64,000 bases of DNA, from contig CM074200.1 of NCBI GenBank assembly GCA_037179385.1, positions 34,289,884 through 34,353,883 on the forward strand. The letters are read 5' to 3'. The stretch's first letter is position 1. Every line of letters starts with the position of its first letter. Source of the DNA: Holothuria scabra (Eukaryota > Echinodermata > Holothuroidea > Aspidochirotida > Holothuriidae). This document shows positions 1 through 12,300 of the stretch, in pieces. The position numbers were made by a program, and so were the translations under genes. The notes below the pieces were generated by a model. It was not told the DNA's origin. It worked only from the letters and a program-made list of their open reading frames with translations, and ran no database searches.

Positions 1-154
1 ACTTAAGTGACATTACCATACAGGTGTATGTGTCTTTTTGGAAGAAAAAGGCAAGGCATGAGCATCTCCAACAAGCTTTTATTGAAACAACAACTAAATC
101 TCAAAAACTTCATCTTATTTTTCTTCCAAATATCCTTTATAATATATAAGGACT

Positions 155-785
155 AAAAGGTATTTTCCAGAGACTAAAATCATTGGCTTCAAAGTATGCA
201 GAAACATTTTATCTTTCAGGAGGTGAAAACTGCATCTATATATAGTATACTGCATTAGAAAGCTAATAATTTTCAAAAAAAAAAAATTTTTTAGTGCATT
301 ATGGGGAATCAGTGATGTCATTTTAGGGCATTAACTTAAAATTGCTTACAATGTACTTATAATTGTGATGCCATTGCAGGGTATATCAAGTAACATCTAT
401 AGGAAAAGCTATTCCAACATTGTCAAATTTTGAAGGCAAACAAGATGTTGAATTATAAAGAAAAACAAAAGGAATCTGAGAAAATGTTCCCACGTTACAT
501 AACTTTTTGTGAAAAACTGGAGGTATTTTTTTTTGAGAAAAATAACCAATCTTTAAAGTGAGATATAGTGAGTTAGGAAAAAGATATTGCAACCAGGTTT
601 AGAAGACATGGGGCCCGTTCCACAAAGAGTTACGCACAATCTTAGGTTTGATTTACTGTTGACTTAAGTATGGGGAATCAAACTTAAGATTGTGCGTAAC
701 TCTTTGTGGAATGGGCGCATGGTCTGGAATATTTTGGGTCTTTCTTGCAAGACCTTAATGAAATGCCACCAGAATGTGCCTTTAA
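155..785. mobile_element. TTAA-type MITE, family A copy 1 (diverged)
   Basis: This aligns with the better preserved copy at 37398-37996: shared blocks include the tract near 415-505 and the right end CCAGAATGTGCCTTTAA. The left end (AAAGGTATTTTCCAG) is a mutated form of the family end AAAGGCATATTCTGG. A second, smaller foldback element is nested in it. Confidence 0.7.
612..716. mobile_element. Foldback MITE, about 105 bp, nested in family A copy
   Basis: The arms CCCGTTCCACAAAGAGTTAC and GTAACTCTTTGTGGAATGGG are inverted, each about 31 bp, around a short loop. The insertion point carries CATGG on both sides, absent from the empty site in the other family A copy. A near-identical element sits at 61563-61667. 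Confidence 0.8.
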
Positions 786-3129
786 ATAATGGCTGTTCAA
801 GGTAGACCAATGAGCCATTCCTTGTAATTTTCACAACTCAGTTCAGTGGCATAGCCACGGGATGGTTTTGTGAGTAACAACCCCTCATGAACCAACCTTG
901 TAATGCAAAAAACATCTAAAATAGTGTTTCTTTTGCTCTCTATCCTTAGACTTTTCCCTCATGTTGTGCCCCAACCACCCCCCCCCCCTTCATGATGCAA
1001 TCCTGGCTATGCCACTGATTGAGTTATCAAAGTATTGTCACGTGATCCCCAGATGCCTTTCATGAAATTGGATAGACTACTACAGTAATCTAAATAAGGG
1101 TGACTGTTTTCCCTTTCAGAAATGACTTTGTCAAAAATAAGTTTTTGCAAGGTTATAATTCAAAGGAAAACTGCCTTGGTAGATTTACAGTAGCCATATC
1201 TTTGCTTAGTTAAGTTTTTGAACAGTAAATATATGATATTGTGATGAAAGTTATAGTCTGTAGGTCAAAAAGTATTTCATAGACATTCCCTCTCTGGTTG
1301 GGTGATCTGAGGTCAAAATTTGAGCCACCATAGTGAATAAAACTACAAAGAATTGGAATCACAGTGTCCCTTTGCATTAATTATCATTTTTTCCCATAGT
1401 TTTGGTCATTCAGTGAAAGAAGGTCAGGTTTTCTATTTCAGATATTCAGAAGATGCAAATACTTTCAAAAAACCTACTGTGGAGCCCAGTTACTCAGAAA
1501 GGGTCATTGCTAACCCATCTATCTGAGTTATGGAGCATTGATCTGAGGGAGGGGGGATATTCCCCCCAATGAAAATATTTGGGGTAGACATATAGTTTTG
1601 CCTCCCAATAATTCAGGCTCAACAAAGAGAAATTTAACAGGCATTGAAAAAAAAAAAACAGGCAGAATAAACAGAATATAACATTGCAGTACACACAGAT
1701 GACTTGTAGGGCTTCCAGATATGTCTGTTTGAGCTATTAAAATAATTATGCTGCATTTATTTTATAAATGTGCCATCCATGTATGTTTTGTGTGTATGTT
1801 AGTCATATATAATGTGTAAACGATACCTTGCTGGGTACAGACCGCTCACGAGAGCTCAAGCATCGCACGTCTTTCCTCGCTCAAGCGGAGCTCAAAATTG
1901 GCGAAGCTACCCGAAAATTCGGACTCTGCAATGAGCTCTGTCACGTGATATGCATGAGCCTGCCCTCCCTTGTGGCATTCACATGCTGCATGATTTAAAC
2001 GGCTAAAGGGGAATTCCAACCATTTCCTAGGCTTACGGGGAACAGTTGTGTGTACCCTGTAAGGCATTGAATACGGGTATGTGCTGTGTGTGTGTGTATG
2101 AATGTTTGCTTGTGTATACAGATGTAAGCACTCACATTCATGTGGAACAGTTGCTTACAGACGAGTACAGTCCATGGCATGATCCAGAGTCCTGGCTCTT
2201 GGAAAATCTTTACATCTCCAATCCACAGACCAGATTGATACCTGTGATGAGTGAATATTTTTTCAGTATAAGAGCACTCAAATTTAAATCTTGCTCTTTT
2301 TCCTTATTTTGAGTTTGAATATCAAGAAGCAGGAAAGAAGACCACAAATGAGTTTGTGTTATATTATCCAAAACAAAAGAAAGATGAATAAGCTTTTCTC
2401 ATGTTAACAATTTCTCCAAAATTGAATTTTTCTTTTGTATTGTATTTGATGTGAGAAGGATTCCAAACCTGAAGAGCCAGCTAAACTTATGTATAATCTT
2501 AAACAATTATGTCTGTGAAATACAGGCTGGTGAAAGTTCCTACCACAGTGTAAGGGTGGAATGTCACCTGAAGCATGGTGACAACTTTTTATAATAAAAA
2601 CTTTCTATCATTTTTGGGGGATTTTGTTTTGAACATGACCACAATGGTTTCCCTTCTTCTGGGGGTAGAGTTTTAGTGGGGCCGGGGGGGGGGGGGGAGT
2701 TGTGGCTGATTGATGTGTGAAGTAATGTTTCTCAGTAAGCAGAGGTTTGTGATACCAATCAGGGCACAGCAAGATGGATCTTTGCTTTCATTAGGAGAAA
2801 TCTGTAGCTTTCCCCACCTTCATTAAATAGAAATTTCAAATTTGATTTAAAGTACTGAATCAGAAAACATTGACCTAGGAAAGTCTAAAAAATCTATACA
2901 AATATTTAGGTTACTTAACCATCACAACAGGTATCAAATGTGTACTTCCTTATTTGATGTACATACAGCTGAAGATGTTACAAGAACAGCCAATATGGGT
3001 ATAGAAGTGACACACATCCATCTAGAGGGCAAAAGGTTACTCAGCTTTATGAAATAACTGACCTTCAAGTTCTGAATAGTTATTCAGGTCTAAATTGTTT
3101 TTCATTTCCTTTCTCTGTTTGTCAATTAG
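786..3129 (+). other. Intron of the LRRIQ1-like gene, no exon seen
   Basis: No LRR-coding exon or recognisable repeat is visible. It holds homopolymer runs of C (near 979) and G (near 2680), a short CpG-rich patch at 1845-1945, and a TG-rich stretch near 2085-2110. Confidence 0.5.
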
Positions 3130-3323
3130 GTGGCATTGAATATTTGTTATCCCTCGTCCACTTGGATGTCAGCAATAATCAACTCATTAATGGTCAAGGT
3201 CTGTCAGCTTTAGTTCATTTAGTCTCGCTGGATGCTTCTCATAACCACCTGTCTTCGTTACCTTCCTTGGCCTCTTGCGTTTTACTCAGAACGATGAATC
3301 TTAGAGGAAACTCCCTGTCAGAG
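3130..3323 (+). CDS. LRRIQ1: LRRIQ1-like exon with three LRRs
   Basis: A good acceptor (ctctgtttgtcaattag) precedes the exon, which begins with two bases of a split codon. It encodes about 64 residues with cores LVHLDVSNNQL, LVSLDASHNHL and LRTMNLRGNSL at LRR spacing. No GT donor fits. The frame joins the next exon perfectly if the exon ends at GAG followed by gcaaga, a GC-type donor. Confidence 0.85.
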
Positions 3324-6300
3324 GCAAGATGAAGCTTTGTTTGCCTTTTTTTTTTAAAGATTGGTTTGATTTTTTTGACAAACCTACTTACCAGTTTTCA
3401 AGTATGCCATGATGGGTCATCATCAGTGTTGTTAAGTGGGTACAGGACTATGAGTACTGGTATGGGTTCAGGATGCTAGGTTATGAGAAGAGGTATGGGT
3501 AGGGTCCTGAATAGAGGATCACATACCAGGGGAAAAATTATGAGTAAAAGTCTGAGCTCCGGGGGTAATTTTGTATTTGGGATATTTTGCAATTTGCTTT
3601 CCCTAATGTAACTGCTTTGGTTTGTGTTCATGAGGCTGTCAGCATGGGCTACATTGCATATGTATGTATTGTGTATATTGGCAGTGTCTCTCATTCCAGA
3701 CTTTGAGAGAAATTTTTTGATGAGTAGACTATGAATCTTTGTTGAGTGAACATCATGTGAATTTTTACCTTCATCGTATTTATAAAATTATTGATGCTCA
3801 ACTCGAAGTTATTTTATTTGTCGTTTTCAAAGTTTCTACTACTAACACTATTTATGTGCTGCTGACTTCCAGGCTACAATTGAGTTTGAATGTAGCAACA
3901 AATTGTTTGGCTCAAAACTCATGTAAATTCTTTATTGACAACCAGAGCAACTATTCTTCAAAACCATGTCAATGAATGATTCCATTTTTCCAATAGAAAT
4001 AGATATTTTGCATTGTCAAATGGTGGTAAGCCACATCAGTGTGAAATGGTCCAAATCCTACAAAGTGATGATCCCCCAACAAAAGCCAATTATGGAAAAC
4101 CAGCAAAATACAAGTCGCTTGGGAAATTTATAAAAATGATTACCTTAAAAGATGGAAAGTATCGTGTAGTGTGTTTGTTTTTGATTCCTTGCCGTAGGCA
4201 GGCACGGAATCTATGCGATGGTGATGTCGTGTGTGTTTGTGTGTGTGTGTGTGTGTGTATGTGTGTGTGTTTGTGACACTTTCTTGTAAACACGATATCT
4301 TAAGATAGGAATGTCCGACACTTTGCATATTTGGTATATAGATTTATCATGTTGAGAGGAAGAATCTTATTGTTTTTGGTAGAGGTCAAAGGTCATTTGA
4401 GGTCACCAGCGGTAAAATTGCGACAATTTCAAAAATAGCTTGTAAACACGATATCTTCAGATAGGAGTGACCGACACTTTTCATACTTGGTATATAGATT
4501 TGTCATGTTGAGAAGAAGAACCGTATTGTTTTTGGTAGAGGTCAAAGGTCATTTGAGGTCACCAGCGGTAAAATTGCGAAAACGCCGAAAATGGCTTGTA
4601 AACACGATATCTTCAGATAAGATTGCCCGACAATTTTCATACTTGGTATATAGATTTGTCATGTTGAGAGGAAGAAGTTTATTGTTTTTGGTAGAGGTCA
4701 AAGGTCATTTGAGGTCATCAGCGGTAAAATTGCGAAAACACTGAAAATGGCTTGTAAACATGATATCTTCAAAAAGGAGTGACAGATACTCTTCATATTT
4801 GGTATATAGATTTGTCATGTTGAGAGAAAGAAGCCTATTGCTTTTGGTAGAATTCAAAGTTCATTTGAGGTCACCAGTGGTAAAATTGGGAAAATCCCGA
4901 AAATGGCTTTTAAACATGATTTCTTCAGATAGGAGTGACGGACACTTCTCATGCTTGGTATATAGGTTTGTCATGTTGAGAGGAAGAAGTTTATTGTTTT
5001 TGGCTGAGGTCAAAGGTCATTTGAGGTCATCAGCGGTAAAAATGTGAAAACACCGAAAATGGCTTGTAAACATGATATCTTCAGATAGAATTGCCCGACA
5101 ATTTTCATACTTGGTGTATAGATTTTTCATGTTGAGAGAAAGAAGCCTATTGCTTTTGGTAGAGGTCAAAGGTCATTTGAGGTCACCAGTGGTAAAATTG
5201 CCAAAACTTCAAAAATGGCTTGTAAACACAATATCTCCAGATAAGAGTAACAGATACTTTTCATATTTGGTATATAGATTTGTCATGTTGAGAGAAAGAA
5301 GCCTATTGTTTTTGGTAGAGGTCAAAGGTCATTTGAGGTCACCAGGGGTAAAATTGCGAAAATTCTGTGCCTAAAATGTAAAGAAAAATCTATCAAGCAC
5401 TGTCAATTTGAAAGCAGGTAAGGTATTTGATGGCAAGGAATCACTAAGCCTTTTGGCTTTCTGGTTTGTTCTTCAAATGGTGTTTTTTAGACATAAACAA
5501 CTTTTCAGCAATCCAAAATTTTGTTGATTATAAAAACTTCCGTTCATTCCTCTTATTCCAGGTGCCTGACCTCTCCAATCATGTTTTACTTACTGAGCTC
5601 TTCCTTGACAACAATAGTCTTGTTTCCATGGAGACCATGAAGTTATCATGGTTACCAAGGTTACATTCTCTTTCTCTTTCTCAAAATAGGTAAGTGTTGA
5701 ATTATGCTTGGATATAGAAAACTGAAATTATACCAAGAAGTATTAATGAATATGGTAGTCATTGCCCCTCTGTAAGACTTAAGAAAGTTTTGCTGATAAA
5801 AGCAACCAGACATATTTGCTTATCAGCTTTCATTTGTGTATTTCATAAATGCTTTTATCTGGTATATGTCAGCATGGTAATATATGCAAATAACACATTG
5901 ACATACATGATCTGAAACCCACCAAAAATCCCCTCAAACAGCCACAATTCCCCTGAAAAGGAATCAAAATTGATTATTTTACACTCCTTTAATGAATAAA
6001 AATCATCCAAACATGCAAATTTGTGATGTCAATGGATTAAACCCACCAAAAATGACCAATGTTTCTGTTATTTACCAACTTTCATTTAAAGAACTCTTGT
6101 AGCAATGGTATGCCCTGAGGGATTGCAGTAAGGGGGCTTTTGGAGTTGAACTCCTGGCCAGATCATACCCAAGACTTGAAAAAAACTACTGCCATTGGGC
6201 TTGGTGCTCAGCATAAGCAATAGAGATGGGGAAACAAGTCAGTGAGCCACAACTGGAAAAAGGCCACCCTCGGTCTGACTTATGCTGATCAATTAGGAAC

Positions 6301-9300
6301 TGGGCCGGAAAATCTCATCCAATTAAATGAGGGATTTGCTGTAGTAGGTTAACTTGGTTTGTTTTAAATACATATTAATGTTATCCACTGAATGGCTTTC
6401 ATATCCAGTAGTAAAAAGTGAAAATTTGAATGTTTTTGAATCCTGGTAAGAAACAGTTTGGTACACACTTTGGAAAAAGTCATGTGTTTAACCATTTATC
6501 ATTTGTGGAGAAAACTTGACTCATTTGCAAAAAATTTGTTGAACTTTACAAACCAACTTAATATGCTGCTTCGAAGGACTGACATATATATTATGATTGT
6601 GGTTAAAAAAAATAAGCCATAGAAATAAAAAAGTTGTCCATAGCATAACAAATAATACCATCTGAAAACTGAAAGTGTTCAATATTTATCAAGTGAAACT
6701 TTTGTCATGTTCTTCTTGGCTGTGTTTATATTCTTCCAAATTTAGCCTCCCAACTGTTCCGGTACTCAAGTATGCACCGCTATTGAAGAAGCTGGACCTT
6801 CGAAATAATTACATAACAGGTTTGATTTGTTTTGTGCTGTTTTGTTCTTTGATTTGTTTTGCGCTTTATCTTAAAAAGCTCAAAGTGCATAACAAATTAA
6901 AGAGTACATAATACTTCTACCTTCTACATTTTTCCTTCCTAATTAATCCTTCTTTTTCCTGCATCCTATATTTATTAATTATTATTAATAAGACACTTGT
7001 AAGTGCGCTTTATCTTAAAAAGCTCAAAGTTCATAACAAATTAAAGAGTACATAATGCAATAAGATAAAATACAAAATGAGGTAAAACTAAAGGTAGATA
7101 CAAAGGATGAAAGTGATAAAAGCTTAAAAACCGAGGAAACAAATATACAGTATCTTAAGCATAGATACAAGCAAAATAAAGACTAATTAAGATTAATAAC
7201 TCTCTGTAAAAATGTGGGTCTTAAGGGAATGTTTAAAAGAACTTAAAGAGGCAGCAGTACGTATGTGGTTTGGCAAATTATTCCAGAGGCGAGGTGTCAC
7301 CATATCTATATAATGATCTGTGAGTGACTAGCAAGTTTGTGGAAGCTGGAAGAAGAGAACAATTTGGTTTGTAAGATGGTGTCCTTTGGTGGTACAGCTG
7401 GTATATACAGCATTCAAATCTGAGTGGGAAGGTCTGAGCCAAGTCATACCAAAGACTTTAAAAATGGAACCTACTGCCATTGTGGGTGATGCTTGGCATA
7501 AACAATGGAGTAGGACTAACAACCCAGTGCACGTAATTGGAAACAAAAATCTGTTGTCACTGCTAGTTAAAACAAGAAGACTATAAATTGAGGCATAAAC
7601 CCTATGCAACCTTTGTTCCTACTTTTATCCTAATTTTTCTCCTGGTTTCACTTGAAACCCTGTGTCTAGTCTAATCAGGAAGTGAGCATGGAGGTTGGGG
7701 CAGTGGTGTTCAGGAAAAAGACGGGTGGCAAGGAGCGCTATTGAATACTTGGGAACAGATCTTTTTTACAGGGACAGTTCCATTTTTGGAATTTAAAATG
7801 CATAAAAATCAGAACTTCTAACTATAAGCATTAAAATATTGATACTTAAAATAGTCAAAATATTACAAGGCAATAGACTAGAAAAAATACTCAGTCAATC
7901 TTTGCGGCATACACTAAGAGTGATTCCCATATACTTTGAAGGGGAATGGAGTATTTTCGTCCTCCAGACCCTTTCCATTTAGGTGAGTTCTTGTTCACTT
8001 CCTCTGGGTGTCACAGTGAGTAGATCCTTCTACTACATGTTCTGTTTTCTATGCTGACAATATGACCACTATGCTTTTGTTGTAAAACTATTGTTGCAAA
8101 GTATTCTGGTTGTTTCAGATGGATATTAAGTATCTGTGAAGACTAACTGCATTGTAAGCTGGGGATTGTAAAATATTCCCATTGTATTTCATACCTGTCG
8201 TAAGAGGCAACTAAAATTTATTTGTACTGTATCTGAAACCAAACTAGAACTTATGCCAAATTTGAAATGGTTTTTTGTCACTAAATCCCAACTAACCAAC
8301 TAATGAACTGAGGAATAACTTTTGTATTTCTTTTGGATGAAGAAAGGGGAAGAAAATCTTTGCCTTTTTGAAGGTGAAATACATAGTAATATGGTGCTGT
8401 AAAAGTAGTCTTCATTTTTAAGAGGAAGCAGAAAAGTTGATGATTTGATCTTTGGTTTGTAAGTTTTAACTTACTATTGCTGAGCTACTAAATTTCTCAC
8501 CGAACCATTGCCTAAATCAAGAAATTTCAGTTATTTTTTAAAAAGGAATGCCAACTTTGTAACTGTTCAACTTGTTCTGTTTCAATCTTTTACAGATATA
8601 TCAAGTCTTTCAGATGGTCTCTCATGTCAACCATCCTTAGAACATTTACATATCGATGGCAATCCAGTCACTGAAGAAAGTGACTGCAGGTAAGATGTGG
8701 ATTTGAATATTCATTTGCGTAGGTTTTTCAAATCAATCATTTCAATTGGTTTGTGTGTTTTGTCAAGGTGCAGATACAACTTCCACAAAAGGTGACTGCT
8801 TGGTCAACTGGTTAGTGCATCTGACTTGCAGTCAGGATGTCCAGAGTTTGAGTACTCGCCTGGTCATCCCAAAGACTTTAAAAATGGAACCTACTGCAGT
8901 TGTGCTTAGTGCTCAGCATAAGCAATGGTGTAGGGAAAAAAAGCATTAGTGAGCCACAGCTGGGAAAAGGGGCCATGGATGGCCCTACTTAAACCAGTTG
9001 GTTAGGAACTTGGCTGTAAAACTCCATCTAGCTAACAAATCTAACCCACAAAAGGTTCAATTTTCTCAGTTTCACGTGACATGTTAGCTCATTTTTAGAG
9101 ATTCGATTTTGTTGTTGTTTGTTCCTAAATCTGCTATTTGTCTGACTCTCAGGTCATGAAAATATTGTATCAGTTGTAGCACTATCCTAATTATCTAAGT
9201 TTCCTGTTAAACTGCATGATGTTTAAAATTTCTCTGTTCCTTTTCTAAACATCAGATAGCAGAGATCACACAAACAAAGACCAGCTAGTATTTTGTCCAT

Positions 9301-12300
9301 AAACTTATAAAGGTGGATGTCATTTATCATAAAAGTAATGGAAACAGCCCTTTTGTTGCTATGTATTTTAACTGGGCCATGTATGTGGGTAGCACTTCAC
9401 ATGCAAAACAACACTTCAATTTCATGCCATGAATAAACAAAATACAGATCATTTTCTCAATTTAAATGAAATCTGTCTTCTTTTCTTCTTCAGGGCTGAA
9501 ATTCTCAAGCTTGTACCATCCCTCCGGTACCTCGAGGATGATTCTCTGCAATCTCCTGCCTCTCAAAGACCTCAAAGTCAGTTTGAGGAGATGTGTCTGT
9601 CTCAGATGACTGCAGAAGATGCTCTCACAAACAGACACTTAGAAGTCATTCAGTATGTTATTTTCTGTTCAAAATCATCTTGCTTGTTGGGGTCATTTTA
9701 GAATGTGCAGCAAATGTGTTTCAACTGCTCAAATTTGGATGAAATTTTGATAGTCTCACTTTGTTGTAGAGGTTGAAGGGATTTTCTGGAAACAAAATAA
9801 ATTTCAAGAACAAAAAGCAAAATCATTTCAACAAATCTCAGGGACAAACAGGACCTTTCAGTAACAAAAGAAAAACAAAAGTAATATGAGGCAATGTGCC
9901 TACATTACATAACTTGTCTTTCCATATATTTTTGTATATTACATATCATATGAAGGTATAATTTTGACATATGCAATGAATTCAGCCTGCGAAGGGATGG
10001 AACAAAATGTCCATAGTGTGGTTCTCATTATATGGGAATACTATGTCAATTCATCATTTATAAAGTAATTTTTCAGTTGAATACAACATTCCCTGCATTG
10101 TCTTACATGTATAATGGCTGTATATTTACAAAAGCAGTTGTGGATATTAATCTATATTATTTGCTTCTGTTTTCAGATCTCTCAAAATGGATGACAGGTA
10201 TTTACAAAATGTGGCTGGCACCTGGTCAGCTTACCTGGATTTTTGGCTAAAAATGGTGATAGACCACAGATATATGCATGAGTATGGTGACCTTTCACTT
10301 GTGACCTGTGAGGTCAAAGATCTTCGTAGAATGATACCAGAACCAGGTGCTAGAGAAACAGGCTCAGGAGAAAAAAGAAAACTTTTAGTGAATCAACAAA
10401 AGGTTGATGAAACCATCCCACATCGGAAGGACTCTAATACGAAGAGAAACAACCACTTGACAGCAAGTAATGAAGGTGCTATGGAAGGAGATGAGAGTAG
10501 ACAAAGTCTGAAAATGACTGAAGGTGAAAGCACTGTTGGTGGTATTGATAAAGGTTCTGTCCCTCAACCTCTTCTTCAGGCAACAGGTATCAGAAGCAAA
10601 GCTAATAATTCTGATATGGATCGTCAGAATGAGGCAGCAGTCCGAATCCAGGCCATATGGCGAGGTTTTGAAGTGAGGAGAGATTTAGTGTTTCATTCCA
10701 AGCAGTATCTTGCTGCTGTTTTAATCCAGTCAACTTGGAGAGGCCACAGAGTGAGACACAGGTATTTGAAAGCGAGGGCAGCATTGCAGAATCAAAAATC
10801 TGAAGAACAAGAGGAAGAAGAATTTGACTTTAATGAAGATTTAGATTTAGAATTTTTAGAATTTAGTGAGGTAAGATTTTCACAGCAATTATGATTTTGG
10901 ATCTTACTGCCAAGTTTAAAAATGTGAAAGCTTCTTTTGTATTTTTGTTTTGTGCGGTCAAATAATTAGAATCAACTCACAGATTTTGGGGATTAGGGTT
11001 CTTTTGTTTTGGCCCCTCCCCCTTCTCCCCATTGCAAATCAAGCTCCTTCCTGAAATCATGTCAAAGTTTCTTTCAACTCTCACATAATGTTGGAAGACA
11101 TCAATATCTTCAAACTTTTGCAACTACAGAAATCAGTTGTGCTTGCATGGGTCCCCTAGTCATGTGGGTATACAGGGGAATGAAAGGGTAGCACTTGCAC
11201 TTGCACTTGCACTTTGAATAATTGCATTCGAGTACAAAATAATACATATTCATAGGTTGTCCCAGTGCAACTTGTTATTTGCATAAGCTACGTGTGCAGT
11301 GGACCAGACTGACCAATCACATGTACGACTCTCGTGGTGAGCAGGCATGTAACAGTCAGGAGGTCCTCACTAGCATCAAGTCAGCGACGCAGGAAAGACG
11401 TGGACACCAACTCCGCTGAAGTTCCGAATTGACCGTCCTCGACTTTGACAAGACAGTACTTACTGCACTTGGAATTACCTACCAAAATCTCGGAGATATC
11501 TACAAGAAATTATTCATCTCACCAACACATCAGTCCTGTGTAGTCGGGCAGCAGCTGGCAGCTCGACAGTTTTTGCTTGGGACTCAGGTGTTGCTTGCGG
11601 CGGTAATATCAGTTCCACTACATTGCCGAGCACGAGGTCCTTACAGTGACGCCATTTTGTTATGGCCCTGGCATTAGAGTTTTTCGTAAATGGAGGTGAG
11701 ACCATTTCACTTTACATCTCTAAAGGTATACAGGGGAATGAAAGGGTAGCCAAAGAGGCCCTTCAGGTGAATGTTGCCAGTTTTTACTTGCGGCACACTG
11801 ATTACCCCCCAAAGATCAATAGCTTTGTCAAATCAAAATGGCAAGAACTGTGGGACTCCTTTCCTGAAAACAAACTGTACCAAATAAAGCCCATGGTTGC
11901 AACTGGGGGATGGTAGAGTCCTGACTAGTGCTCGCATCAGTCACACTTACCTTACTCATGCCTTTTTTACTTCACGGGGCTGAAGACAATATTGTATTCC
12001 CTGCTTGCTGGGGGTCCGTGGCTGGTCCGAGGTGTGCTATTTGCTTGGCTACTTCTTTTTGGAATAAGATGTAGCAACGGGTAAGTATAGTCCCTGGTGA
12101 ATACACCCACCAGTAAGGTGGGGGGAGACTGTGCTGTCACCTTCAGTTACATTCTCGTCGACTGTTAGGAATACTCCCACATTCTCCAGAAATACTATAC
12201 CTGGCTCAACCAAAAAACTTTGTTTGAACAAACAGATTCTCCCGTTATTCTCGATTTTTTCAAGGAGAGCAGACTTTATAGAAATTTCTGACATGACTCT

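Noticed and set aside
4013..4276. 87-codon frame ending in Cys-Val repeats
   Set aside because: Its C-terminal part is the (GT)n microsatellite, and the rest has no coding signature.
8800..8870. tRNA gene
   Set aside because: The A- and B-box-like sequences are the head of a SINE with an unrelated body repeated elsewhere in the window. No acceptor stem closes.
11660..11700. First coding exon (ATGGCC... followed by gtgaga) after CGCCATTTTG
   Set aside because: It looks like a promoter-proximal exon, but it lies inside the 532-bp insertion in a dead LINE, so a local gene start is unlikely.
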